Notes: a model not told the origin generated them from the letters alone. 64,000 nucleotides of DNA from Membranipora membranacea (GCA_914767715.1 OU612075.1:15314001-15378000); one strand, 5' to 3'. Counted from the first letter of the stretch, positions 13,101-24,695 are shown. Made by a program: numbers and translations.

Positions 13101-15637
13101 CATTCAATTCATGGATGTACAATGTACATTAAATGTATGTATAGTGTATACAAGTTCATTGTACTGTGTGCCTGCATTGTAATATGTGTGTAGAGTTGTC
13201 TTCTTGCAGACTTGCCAACCTAAATTTTCCAAAATGCTTACAAAAATTTGCAAAATGCTTAAAATGCTTACAAAACTCCAGGGCGCCTTATATGGCCAGA
13301 AATTGCCTCAAAAATTTCTTCGCGCTACGCGCAGAATCTCACACAATGACATTGCTTTGGAATTTTTGCCAACACTTAACCATTAATGAATATGATACAT
13401 ATATATCACTGACTCTTTCCATGTTGTCTACACGTGACGTGGTCAGCTCATTTGGTTTAATTGATTTTTGAAATGGCTCATGTGAGAGAAAAGGTTGGGC
13501 ACCCCTGGTATAGAACTTCTGCACCGATCTTTAGGTATGTAAGCATTAACTAGAAATTGCTCATCTCAGCACATAACAAACCTACCGTATGTGGAAAACA
13601 GAATACTAACCCTGTAAAACTCAGCAGACTGCCTGAGGAAAGGAATCTCAAATTCAGACTCATAAACCGTCCTAGCATCGACTCCGAGAGCCATCAGCAT
13701 CTGACAAGCATTCTTCACCGCTCCTCTGATAATATAAACCAACATGTGAAACAACCAATCTATATGATGTACTATGGTATATTGGAAATCCTCTGCATTG
13801 ATATGAAGTCTTATTATACGGTTAATGTAGCAGCATAGTTTGTAGCAACATCCAAAGAATCAGACAAAAAATCTATAACAAGTAATTCAGAATGTTTGTT
13901 GGCTTGAGGTTCATTTTAAGACAAAGAAGAGCAGACTACACATTAAAAGTATGACACTTCTCACCTATCGACGACCTCTCCTCGCCGTTCTCTAGCCACC
14001 ATCTCTAGTAGGGTAGTAGTTAGTTTATCTCTGATTAATGTATGGTGTATTATATGATCTCTGAATATCATCAGTCCTAGATTATATACATTCTCTACAT
14101 CATGCTGCTGCACATATACCCTGTCCTGTGAACAGAGAAACTCCAGCATCAGATAATAGTAACGATAGTATAATGGCTAGGGAGTTTGAAATAATAAGGT
14201 GACTGGGAACTTATGGCAGAGGATACATAGCTATAACTTTGATGGTAACAATAAGACACAGGAACATACTGTGTATTAGAAACAAGTGAACCTCGGCATT
14301 GTAGTATGAGTGGAGCTACACAATAATTGTCACACTTGCCTTAAATTTGTCTCCCAAAAAATTACCGAATGCCGATTCTCTTACCAAGTCAGCCAAACAA
14401 ATTATTTTACCCTTGAATTTTAACGCCACATATTTCCTGATAACCAGACCATACCCAAGATCTGTTCACTGAGTATGAGACTGGACTAGAAGGGAGACCA
14501 GTGGATACATGTTGTAATTGAAAATTGGTCACGGCGATCAGAGTGCAAACCAGGACTGGGCTTGCTCTCTTTATATTTCAACAGCTGGTTTAAAAATTAT
14601 CTCTGAAGGCAGCACGTTTAGAAGCATTTCTTGGCTTCTAAACCACATATTTTAAGAAGTTGAGATATCATCACTTGTTCACTCTATTGCCCCCTAAAAT
14701 ATTTTAGCCCTCTTTATGTACACTACATCCTCGACTACATGATCAACATTGATGATAATTGATCACCGAGAGCAAGACTATATATAGAAGGTATCCGTGA
14801 GAATGCCTACTCACCATATACATGAGTATATCTCTGATCATCACCATGGCCGTGGTGTGATCACTCCATACTGTATTTAGTGTCTGTAGAAAGTTATTGT
14901 TTATTGAATCTAAAACATCTTTCTGCACCTGAAACATAAAACATACGGTAGTAACACAGGCGTAGGTCATTCAGTGTCAAATATAGTGAGTAATAATAGA
15001 CTCATAAAATTTAGCCACAAATTTAATGAGTAAAATCTAAATCCATCGTCTCAAAGAAAGTAAACAGAGGATGATATGGTGCTCCGGCTTACATGACTGA
15101 TGAAACCTCTGAGGATACTCGGACTAACCTTTCCTGTGAGATGATCTGTGACGACTTCTTTGAGTCCATTATACAACCTCTCACCGTGTTTATGTAGCAC
15201 CATTGTGTACGCATTTCTATACAGCTCCTCAAAGCTCAAGCCAGAGTTGTTCTTCTTTTGTATTTCCTGAATTGCGTTTTTCAATAAGTTCCAAATGTCC
15301 TCGACATAATTTGGTTCCATTTTCATCTAAAACAACAAATCCACATTCCATAAATACTGGGACTACACTCACTGCTTGTGCTGAAATTTTAATGTTGATT
15401 TTTTGCAGTCTTCAAAATTAAAACCTTAGGCAGTAAACTTGCACTTCAGAGAATAAGCATATGTCCATAAATGTCCATAAATGTCTCGTCGCCTCGTCGT
15501 TAATAATAATGTGTAACTTTATTGTTCCGAAGACAGCATTAGGGATATCATTATCAGTAGGCCTAAGGAATACTACTCACGGGAAAAGCTCGTATTCGCA
15601 TTGGTGACATCTTTTTATTTGGCTTAAGAGCTGACAT
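7109..15637 (-). CDS. CUL3: Cullin-3, scaffold of CRL3 ubiquitin ligases (14 exons, 796 aa)
   Basis: Exons in transcript order: 15581-15637, 15093-15326, 14815-14928, 13965-14125, 13611-13725, 12594-12773, 11645-11836, 11353-11529, 10147-10317, 9659-9894, 8501-8979, 8030-8151, 7581-7708, 7109-7133; total 2391 nt. The protein matches animal cullin-3 from end to end: the N-terminus has MRIRAFP followed by [21 protein letters not shown], the middle has the repeats that bind BTB adaptors, and the C-terminal half has the cullin homology region and winged helix. The neddylation segment [12 protein letters not shown] and the [16 protein letters not shown] winged helix are intact, and the last exon of only 25 nt encodes the invariant YTYVA end. 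In the family CUL3 binds BTB proteins through its N-terminus and RBX1 through its C-terminus. Length exceeds the human 768 mainly because of a Ser/Gly/Ala-rich insertion in exon 11. Introns carry a hAT MITE, a 15-bp minisatellite and a TA-flanked MITE. Confidence 0.97.
8824..8905 (-). other. Low-complexity Ser/Gly/Ala insertion in cullin-3
   Basis: Within exon 11, about residues 574-600, the sequence after NAVFY runs through Asn/Thr, a Ser run, Gly/Ser and Ala residues before rejoining conserved KHIL sequence. Human cullin-3 has a shorter, also variable, segment here, so this is a lengthened surface loop rather than a broken domain. The TCA/AGC repeats suggest slippage. Confidence 0.75.
9010..9337. 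mobile_element. TA-flanked MITE (Tc1/mariner-like) in cullin-3 intron
   Basis: Imperfect terminal inverted repeats face each other: CCCTATAGGAGTTTAGTTT on the left and, reversed, CCCTAAAGGAGTTTAATTT on the right, with TA on both outer sides (9008-9009 and 9338-9339). The word GCGAAATTTAG recurs several times inside. No coding capacity is seen, so it would be a non-autonomous element. A tRNA-like sequence lies inside it. The superfamily is assigned only from the TA duplication. Confidence 0.55.
9162..9252 (+). mobile_element. tRNA-like sequence, likely SINE or tRNA pseudogene
   Basis: An A-box-like GTGGTGTAGTGGTCTAA (from about 9170) is followed 37 bases later by a perfect B-box/T-arm: CTGGG stem, TTCGAAT loop, CCCAG stem (9221-9237), then a T run that could end Pol III transcription. 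The anticodon loop reads CTTGTAA (TGT, Thr). The 5' and 3' acceptor strands do not pair well and the variable region is long, so a functional tRNA is unlikely; a tRNA-derived SINE head or dead tRNA fits better. Confidence 0.5.
9991..10060. repeat. 15-bp minisatellite, almost five copies
   Basis: The unit GTTGACATAGACACA is repeated perfectly starting at 9991, 10006, 10021 and 10036, with a final partial copy at 10051. It lies in the cullin-3 intron between exons 9 and 10 and has no sign of being coding. Confidence 0.95.
12992..13507. mobile_element. hAT-type MITE, copy 1 (516 bp)
   Basis: Perfect terminal inverted repeats CAGGGGTGCCCAACC are flanked by an exact 8-bp target-site duplication GTATAGAA (12984-12991 and 13508-13515). 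The end sequence and the 8-bp duplication are typical of hAT elements. There is no transposase; short open frames inside are incidental. It sits in the cullin-3 intron between exons 5 and 6. A second copy, about 90% or more identical by eye, is at 32939-33459. Confidence 0.93.
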
Positions 15638-17230
15638 GATAAGGAGAAGTAAGCGGTGCTGAATATCTAATGGAGTAACTATGTATCTTATCTGTCAGCA
15701 GTCAATCTACAAGATATAAGCAACAGTAATATGTCATGTCATATGTCAAATAACTAAAAGACTCCTTGGTCAGAACACAGGTTAACTGCAGGTGGCCAGT
15801 GCACATGTGCAAACTGCAGAAGGTCTGATTGATCAACAGCCTACCAAATGTTATCCTGAAGCAATTAGGCCGGTCGAACCAGTCAATACTATGAATTCAT
15901 CAGTTGTGTTTTGTACTGATGGACAACACATGACCCAAAAAAGATCTATGTTCAGTCAAGTCTGATAAATGTTGTCATATATATATGTATTAATAACTGA
16001 AGTGAATCTGATATAGGATATAGGATGAGAAAGGATACAAAGCTTTTGCTAGTTCTAGTCCTTAAATGCATGCAATAGCTTACCTCTACCCAACCAATGA
16101 TGTTGTTTAGTGAATGAATGCATATAGCAGTAGGCTACATGCATCAATTTTTCACACTATCTCAAACAATTCAAATCCTCAAACAAGTTACAACAAATGA
16201 TTGAGTGAAACCTGGCCTAATCCTTATTTGGTCTAGAGTTCCAACTATTAATAACCAAGCAGCCGATTGGACAACTAGAAACTATAGAATTGCATATAGA
16301 GGGATCCTAGTCTACACTAAAAACCATGAGTCATGATGATTCAATAATATGTTTCCATATCATTTGTTGTTACTCTCGTTCAGTTCACACTCACTCTGGT
16401 TGGGCCCAATAATCAAAGACAATAATCTCATCCCAGCACTCATGATTTCCAAACATGATTGGAGGGATTGAGATTATTGCCATTCCAAATGGCAGAGATT
16501 GGTAAACACTGAAGAGAAAATAATATAGCCTAGTTAGTAGGGTAGTAATAAAATGTACAGGACATGTATTTTAATTTATTTATTTACTATCAAAAAAGTT
16601 TTATTACTATTCACAACCTTCAAAACTATGACTCAAGATAATAAGTGACTCTGTAAATGGTTTTCATGGTAGGATAACTGACCTACTTATACATAGAGGT
16701 TGATCATCATGTATTGCATCTTCTGACAGGATGATATTCATCAATATTCAATGGTCTTTTTATCCTTAATCATAGGGTTCAGGTTTTTTCTGAGTCAATC
16801 TAATAATGGACACAGCACTCATTTCCGGAATTCAATCAAACAAAAATATTCCTCTGGGATTACTGAAAAAAGCATTCCCAAATTCCATGATAATCTATGA
16901 GTGTAAACACAAGGACCTTATTATATGTAAAATATCTGTATTTGAGAATTTTCAGAAAAATAGAGTAGATTTGATGCAAAGAAGTAGTGATACAATCTTC
17001 TATGGTCCAACATACAGCAACTCAAATAATCTCATTTATCAATATAAAATAATTTTTGGGGGGAAGCTTGATTACATTTTATTACTGTTTTCAGCCAGAA
17101 TGACCCATTAAGATACTTCAGTAACATTTATTATCTATATATAGTGTTTATACTGGTAGTAATCATATATCCACTGAAAGTTGCAACAGATGAATAACAG
17201 ATCTTGTAATTAAATGTTATAGTTGGTAGA
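15638..17230. other. Upstream region of cullin-3, no gene found
   Basis: Apart from the cullin-3 start and its presumed promoter and 5' UTR next to 15638, no exon with coding-like composition, RNA gene or clear repeat was found. The open frame around 16806-17111 has AT-driven codon use, no flanking splice logic and no recognisable motif. Confidence 0.4.
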
Positions 17231-17238
17231 GTGGACTG

Positions 17239-17387
17239 CATGGGCCCCTGGGACTTGCATGCATGTCTTTACTTTGCCAATGTCCACTATCAACCACCCA
17301 AAAAGCACCAAACGGTTGGTGTTTTTTGGGTGGTTGATAGTGGACATTGGCAAAGTAAAGATATGTTAGTCCCAGCAGGGGCCAATG
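17239..17387. mobile_element. Foldback MITE forming a near-perfect hairpin (149 bp)
   Basis: The core 17267-17360 is a palindrome of two 45-base arms differing at one position, separated by the 4-base loop ACGG. The pairing continues less perfectly to the ends, where CATGGGCCCCTG on the left faces CAGGGGCCAATG on the right. An exact 8-bp direct repeat GTGGACTG flanks it (17231-17238 and 17388-17395), as expected for a target-site duplication of a hAT-like element. It has no coding capacity. Transcription from either strand would give a long hairpin RNA. Confidence 0.8.
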
Positions 17388-17416
17388 GTGGACTGGTAGG
17401 CATTGCCATTTGTGAC

Positions 17417-17484
17417 CAATGAACTAAACCTTTAGTTCATTTAGTTGTGACTTTTTGTGTTCATTTAGTTGGTTTAGTTCATTG
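17417..17484. mobile_element. 68-bp MITE with CAATGAACTAAACC termini
   Basis: Perfect 14-bp terminal inverted repeats CAATGAACTAAACC / GGTTTAGTTCATTG bound the element, with an exact 7-bp direct repeat TTGTGAC on each side (17410-17416 and 17485-17491). It starts 22 bp after the duplication of the neighbouring foldback element. A shorter relative is at 25262-25289. Confidence 0.75.
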
Positions 17485-17779
17485 TTGTGACTTAATTATA
17501 ACTTATTATTAGTTAAGTTCCTTACTTACTTCCCCATTAATCCTAACCGCCTAGCCTAATAGGGTGGGCATAAAGGATATAATAACCAGCTGTGTTTGGT
17601 GTGTGCAGTAACGGCATTGACATTCCAGTAGTAGTATGCGAGGTAGCTGTAGTGTGGTCTAATGAGGCATTAAAAGTTATTGAGGTCCGAAAAGTATATG
17701 TTTTACAAGTCATGAAAAATTAGCACTACCTAATTAGTAACAGACTACTTACTTATTTGCCGACATAATCTCCACTTCT

Positions 17780-19030
17780 TAGTGTAGAAGGTTCTGGAAA
17801 TGTGGCAGCTCATGGTCCGTTAACGTTCCGAGATTCAATTGCCAGAAAACCAGGTGAGGGCCGGGGCGTGGGCTAACCAGGAGGCAGAGATGTCTGCTTT
17901 GGGGATCCAGTTGGTTCCAAGAGCGGCTCGTGTTGATGTAGAACGAGTTCATGTGGGACTTGGTGTTGTAATGGTCCACTCGGTACTGTTGGTTAGTCGA
18001 TCAATCATACGGACATAGTTGTTGATGTCAGTGTTCACCTCCTGGAAGTGCATGGCTCTAAGCAGGCAGAGACGCCTGTGGCTTTGTCGGTCCTCGAGCT
18101 TCTCCCAGTCCAGTTTCTGAAGGATACTGGTAGTTGAGGCGTGGCTGGTTCGGGATATGTTGAACACAGCACGGGCTGATCTTCTCTGTACTGCTTCCAC
18201 TTTGGTGGCAAGTGTCTTCGGGAGAGGATCCCAGGCACTAGATGCATATTCGAGGACTGGACGCACTAGTTGTTTGTAGGCTTTCACACGAAGGTTGGTG
18301 GACTGTGGCGGTATGGTTCTCTTTATGAAGCCTAGTGTTGTAGAGGCTTTGCTGGTAATGTGCTCAATATGAGAGTTCCATTTCAGATCTTCTTGTACTT
18401 TTACTCCTAGCTATTTGATGGTGTCAACCTTGGGGATGACTTCCTGGTGTAGTTGGTAGGAGAGGGGGCTGTCTTTGCGCGTTTTCTACTTAAACGCACA
18501 AACTCACATTTGTAGGGGTGGAACTCCATGTTCCAGTCGAGTTCCCATTTCTCCAGCTTGCGCAGATCTTCCTTGAGCTGGTGTGATTTATCAGCCGTGG
18601 CATATATGATTGTGTCATCTGCGAAGAGTCTCTCGTGGGATGTAACTGAGCTAGGAAGATCGTTTATGTAAAGCAGGAAGAGGGGTGGGCCAATGACAGA
18701 GCCCTGTGGTACACCAGAGAAAGGATGCAGTCCAGTTAGTGATTTGGTCGCTTATACCAGCTCATTTCATCTTCTGGAGGAGTTTTGGATGGTTTACCTT
18801 ATCGAAGGCTTTGCTAAAATCGAGCAGGCATGCATCAACTTCCTTTCCTGCATCAAGATCTTTCGAGATGTCCGATATCAATTCAACCAGCTGGGTTTCA
18901 CAGCTCAGTTTAGCTCTGAATCCATGTTGTTGAGGTTGAAGCATTTTGTTGCCTTCTATGTACTTCATTATATGGCTGGTGACGATATGTTCCATCAATT
19001 TGCTTGTAATGCATGTCAAGCTAGTATTAG
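17780..19030 (-). mobile_element. Degenerate non-LTR retrotransposon, reverse transcriptase 3' half
   Basis: On the minus strand, pieces of a LINE polymerase lie in order but in different frames. About 18762-19019 encodes QQHGFR...TQLVEL...LLDFSKAFDKVNH, the RT fingers; about 18608-18640 encodes the catalytic FADDTIIYA box; 17949-18287 encodes YKQLVRPVLEYASSAWDP, and 17779-17979 SFYINTSRSWNQLD, the family's C-terminal region. Stops and frameshifts separate them and the endonuclease half is absent, so it is a dead, 5'-truncated copy (CR1/Jockey/RTX-like group; exact clade not decided). Confidence 0.9.
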
Positions 19031-19621
19031 TAGTACTTACTCAGTACTTAGTACTTAGTAGTACTTACTTACAAATTCACAAGTTACTTACTTACTACCT
19101 ACTACTTTACTTTGAGTCACAAGTAGTAGGCCTACTACTAACCAACTGTTAATCATGATAATGTAGATCATGGTGATCCTCTAGTCTACTACCTACTACC
19201 TTTATTCTCTAACTACTACTAGAAAGGAGAACAGGGGACTGCTACTCCTTGCTAGTAGCTAGTTAATTTTAGCGAACTGACTGGACTGGTGCTTTTTATA
19301 ATATAATATTAATATTCTATCTAGTCACTCTAGCTTCTTGGTCAAACGTGATGAGTTACTGATAATTGATACAAGTCTATCAATGCCCATCATAGAACTC
19401 AACTGCTTCCATGGCTCATAGCTGTAACCTCCCACACACTGCCGAATTCTCAGTGATTTGATCACCATCATGTTGATTGCCTTTGAATCGATAGCATAGG
19501 GCTTAGTTGTTTTACTTTGTCCACAGAATCACAAGAATTTGTTGTAACACCTCCAAATTTATTATGTTCGCAGTGATGATATGAAGCAAGAAACTTCTAA
19601 AGAACGAAATCTGAGAGTGGG
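19031..19621. other. Head-side spacer before the ETAA1-like gene
   Basis: The first part (about 19020-19200) is a simple, imperfect TACTTA/AGTACT-rich tract adjoining the 5'-truncated end of the LINE fragment. Nothing else is recognisable before the proposed start codon at 19622; the promoter of that gene should lie here. Confidence 0.4.
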
Positions 19622-22600
19622 ATGGAGAACAGCAACCGAACTCCAGTGAGAGAAAATAAACGAGGAGGTGAGTCCTATCATATTATTTCCACTCTCAACT
19701 CTCATGAATGTGTTAAAACAATACTTGTGATGTAGAGAGTATGTGGAAGTGTATGGAGAGCATACAGTTACACACTTGATCCAGTTTGAAGCTATAGTCA
19801 AACGGGAAATTCCTTATCCTATCCATAACATACTCCAAACAATGCCCGGATGTGTTCATCATACCAAGGAGTAAAAGACTACTTCTTGATCATACTACCT
19901 TGCGGGCTTGTTGGACTAAGACACACTCACTGCATGACTATGACATTGTTGGAGCTGTGGGTAGTTTAAAATCAATACTGCATAAAGAATCTCTCACACC
20001 TGACATTCAGTTTCTTGTTTTACAGTGTTTATTTTTCACACTAAGGGTATTACTAGAATGTGGTGTTCGCATCCATAGTTCGATATCTTGTATTTAAATA
20101 TAAGCCAGGTCTAGTATTTGTTATTATTCAAGCCTTCTTGTCATAATATGGCATGTCTTATTGTAGCTCGTCGCAAGTTAGCATCATCAAGAGGTGCCAA
20201 AGTTAAGGTAAAGCCGATATGTCCTGTGTCCAAGCGTGCTCGTGTTGAGTCTAGCAGTGATCAAGTTGTTGATCTGACAGATAATGCCCGCCATGCTGAA
20301 GAAGACAATGGTTCGGCTAGCAGAGTACGGACATTCTCACAATGTACTCCTCAAAAAGAAGCTTACTCAGCACCCACACAGCACGAGGGTTAGTGCAGTT
20401 AATGGGATCAAATTTTCAATCTTAGAACAGTTCTTGTGCCTCATATATATACTTGTTTCTTAATTAGGCTGCAAAAATCAAGAGTATTCTGTTGCCAATT
20501 TCTTACCTTACTTTCATTAATAATATCTCATTTCAGATGGTTTACTTCCTTTAGACATGGGTAGGTGGCTTTGCTATGAGCTATATGTTGGTAAATGCTT
20601 TCAGTCGAAATTGTTTAATTATATTAACACTGCAAATATTAATATTGGCTCATTTTGAGCCCCAGCAAATCACATTGACTGTGGTGAGGAAACAATGTTG
20701 TTGGGTTTAAAACAGTTACTACCCAAAGCATCAAACACAAGCATCAAGAACGACACTTGCAATTCGGGAACAGATTAATGCTCTCCCCATTTTATTAACA
20801 TGTCATTCCGCATTATATACTAATAAGTAGTCGAATGATGAATGATTTATTTCCAATCATTATTTGAATATAACATTTGGTTCTAAAAAATCTTAAATGT
20901 TGTAGGACATAGTTAAAACCATATGTTTGACTCGGAAAAGTTTCGGAAGGAGTTCAATATGAGACTTACAATTTCTTACGCTCAGTTCAATATTGTGTTC
21001 AATGATGCTCAAGTAATCTCAATAAGAGCAACCCTCAGCTGATGTGTGTAATCCTAGCTGTATATGTATCTGTTCAGATTCACGGTGATGATTGCTTTTT
21101 CGTATACAGTTGAGGCGCTGAGTCCTTATGATCCTTGCTCTCAGGATGCGTCCTCCTTTCTACCCAGAATAATATGGCAGGCTCAACCTATCTCTAGTCC
21201 TCTACAGCCAGATAAAATGCGTAAGTCTTCCATTATAAAGCAGCATTATTAGTATCCACTGCTTTCTTCTGATATCATAATCGATAAAATGTAGAATAGT
21301 CAGTGTATAATCAAATTCATAAGTGTAGTCCGCCTCAAGTAATCTTCCCCGGCCATCAGGCGGGGGGCAGGAGCATGGGAGGCTCAGACTAGTAATTACC
21401 TCAACAGACCAAAAGCCAAAGCTCAAATGTAATGGTTTGGCTCGTCAATAAGCTTTATTTCAGCTCAATTTTTCCAAACCTTCAGATGGTTCTTGGGATG
21501 GGACAGTAGAGGCTGACTTGCCTCAGGCCCCGTCAGCATCCACCCCATACCTAGAGAGAATCTGGAGAAGTGCTAAGGCTAAGGAAAGAGCATCTAATCA
21601 GGATAATCTCTTCAGTGGTGCTGCTTCTACAACAGGTGCTAAATCAAACTCAGTCTGCAAGACAAAGAGTAAAGATAAAGAAAAGAAGGCTTCTAATGCT
21701 GCTTGGCTGAAGGAAATGTTTTCATTGGTTGATCAGCTAGAAGGTAGGTACTGCAGTTACCGATGATATTTTTTGGCAGCAGCTTGCTTCCTTATTTGAT
21801 ATATGATCAAGAATCCTGCTTGCTCAATTGAGTTCTAAAACTCATTCAAGTGGAGATTGATAGGATCTAGAAACAAGTGCTTAGAATATTTATAATTAAC
21901 ATGCAGTAGGTTGTGTTGCCTCGATGTAGTTGCCTGATCCTATATATTGACTTTGTTACCACAGGGCGCAAATCTCCCTCTCCTTCACCAGAGACTGTAC
22001 ATCACTCATCCTCCCCAGCAGCTAAGACCTTTACTCGAATCCTCAGTAGGTGTTCACCTCTAACTTCTAGTCCCGCCCCTCATACAATAGACACACCTCC
22101 TGACTCTAGTCATGCTACTGCTAGTGGCTCTCCACTTAACCTACCTACCAGTACTCTAAGGAAGCCGTCCGCTACACAATCAGCTGTGAAGATGGAGAGT
22201 AATAGCAGTATGTTCAGTGACAGTATGGGGGATTTCACCTCTGACTTTACACTCAGCGATGCTGAGTTAGATGATAAAACATCGTCTCAGAAGCTGTCAC
22301 AACTTACAGAACAACTCCGATCTGAGATTGCTCTCTCACAGAGCGATGCTAATACTCATAAACCTGACCAAAGTGCAAAGCAAAGAACTGGAAATGTTGT
22401 AACTTTCACGCCTAACACTGTGGAACAAGTGAACTCTGATAAATCTATCGTAAAACCAGAACCAAAGACACCAGAGACTGTAACTGGGGCTATGCAAAGA
22501 GAACCCAGATCATTTGCAGTAAAGACGGAGGCTCATACACCCCCTAACCTTACTAATATTACAAGCTCAAGACTCCGAGCAAAACATGGTATGTCCTTAA

Positions 22601-24695
22601 TCTATCCTCTCAACAGTGCATAGAATTCAACTTACCTGTTGCTTTCCATACATCAATATTCTTAATTGCTCATAACTTTTAATCAATATAAGCAATTAAG
22701 AGTTGTCCCCTTTCTGTTATTTTTGGTCAATGAACAGACAACTCAAGGTATATCATAAATGGAAATTCAATTCTGTACAAGAGGTGAGTCATCATCACAT
22801 TTGTCCCAGGCTCTTTGTCTCTCTCTTTCTCACAAAATGAGCTCAGTATGGCAATTCTTTTTTTTTACGATTTGATCTCCAGGGTCCCCTGGTACTCCCC
22901 TGAGACGTTACAGCTCACATGATAGTGTTATTAAGTCACCGATCCCTATACAACCTGCTCATTCCACTACTCAGACCAATGACAGCTCAAATACTACAAC
23001 AAATAATAATGAGAATGCTATACTCAATGCCATTGAAGAGAAGAGGAAGAATGCACTCAATAAACTCAGAAACAGACGATCACGTGGTACGTTGTTAACT
23101 TGTCATCTTTCTCGCAAAATATACCAATGATCCATGAATGTTGTTGTTCTCGAGAATGGTTAACCATTTTCATATATTCAGTTTCATCCAATTTTACAAA
23201 TCCCCTTTCTAGACCTAATATTGTTATCTGAATTAATCACGGTTCTAGCAGCATCTTCATTTTGAGTGAGCAAACTTGGCTGTCCACTCATAACTAAATG
23301 TTACTATATACAGAGGGATCATTTATACGACATAAATCATTGGATAGTGCTACGATAGCCTTATCACAGACAAGAACAGCCAATGAGGTGTCAGCAGCTA
23401 ACAGCTCAGCCAATCAGACACTCGAACAGCTGATCAATGAAAAGAGAAAACAGGCAGCTGAAAAACTTCAGAGGCGCCGTGAGACAGATGGTTAGCTCAT
23501 CATTTCAAAACAGATTTATTGATAGCTTTACAAGTTTATATGTTGAGATCAGAAACATATCACATACTTCATGCATACCAAATCAAACTAGAACTGCATA
23601 GTGGGATACCTTATGCCTCAAATTCACAAAAATAATAACTGGTTAGATGGTCGCCAAACATGATGAACATTGTTTTGAGAAAATCCTAGTAATAGCATAA
23701 TACTTGTTGATTTAGTGAAATTAGTGAAAACATTATTATGATGTTATAACTTTTGTTGATTTATAGAAAAGAGAGAAAGAAATGACAGTTTAAGTGGTAC
23801 TATCCGACAGCTCACTCCTCCGAGCAGTCAGGATAAGTCATCCAGCAGCTCTACAGCAGCCGCTACTAAACCTGATACTATACAGTCAGATACTAAACCT
23901 GTCAGTAAGGATTCTATCACTCAATCTATAGATCCAGGTTGGTCAAAAAAAGTATTCCTATTTACAAATGTAAAAGTATTTTCTGGTAGACTGAGTCACT
24001 GAAAATATGAAGGGTAGGTGGGGAACCACTGTTATAAGTATAGGATTAGAGGTAGATATCTGACCCTGAAGTATTTTTCATCATTGATTAGACTACGAGA
24101 GTAATGCTACAGCCTACCAAAGTTTCATCAAGGAGCTTGCCTAAGTTTTGCGGAGTTTGTTACTAGGGAAATAATATACTAAAAGCTGCCTGATCTTGAG
24201 CTACAGATCCAGTCACTGGCACAAAGTAATATACCAATAGAATTTTGCCATACTGTGTATCTGAGCCAAACTTATTTGTAATTATCCTACATTTCAGCAG
24301 TGACTACTCTGAATAAAGAGAACACAGTAGTATCACAGAGATGTAAAGGTGATTGTCCTCTAACCCAGCCTTGTAGTCAGAGTAAAACTCTGTCCCTAGA
24401 CAGTATGCTTGAGGATATGGAGACTACACCAGACGCGATACCGGTCGGAAAACCCTCTCCAACTAGGGCTGGGAGGTTCAAGTTCAAGCCTGTATCAAAA
24501 TCTGGTGTGATACCTCCCGATGGGCTAGCAGACATTCGAGTCCAAACTCAGAATCTCAGCCAGTTAGGTGATAAGAACCAGGTAAAATCTGATCATAAAC
24601 AGAATAATGTCAGTGAGGAGGAGCGAGTAAAACAGTTAATAGAGCAGAAAAGACTAGCAGCACTCGCTAAACGTAAACAATCTAAACTCAACTGA
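19622..24695 (+). CDS. ETAA1-like, RPA-binding replication-stress protein (10 exons, 744 aa)
   Basis: Exons: 19622-19667, 20167-20388, 20537-20560, 21110-21220, 21486-21743, 21965-22588, 22883-23086, 23314-23490, 23767-23937, 24298-24695. All nine introns are phase 1 and the sum is 2235 nt. The protein is Ser/Thr-rich and disordered. Around residue 120 it has a hydrophobic-Trp segment (LPRIIWQAQPISSP) resembling the FWD-x-SP motif of the ETAA1 ATR-activating region, followed by TPYLERIW and a helix AAWLKEMFSLVDQLE. Residues about 300-323 are acidic and aromatic (GDFTSDFTLSDAELDD), like RPA70N-binding peptides of ATRIP type. Three basic helices, EEKRKNALNKLRNRR (about 480-496), NEKRKQAAEKLQRRR (about 536-553) and EQKRLAALAKRKQSK at the C-terminus, resemble the RPA32 C-domain binding helix of SMARCAL1, TIPIN, XPA, UNG2 and ETAA1. 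ETAA1 family members are recruited by RPA and activate ATR. Gene structure is firm; the ETAA1 name is inference from motifs and order. Confidence 0.7.

Noticed and set aside
12997-13524. Small open frames repeated at 32944-33191
   Set aside because: They lie inside the two hAT MITE copies, differ in length between copies and have no transposase similarity.
16806-17111. A 101-codon plus-strand gene
   Set aside because: Composition is intergenic, there is no family motif, and no flanking exon or conserved context was found.
19852-20097. An 81-codon open frame upstream of ETAA1-like exon 2
   Set aside because: It falls inside the first intron; the exon 1 to exon 2 junction is in phase without it and its peptide has no recognisable motif.
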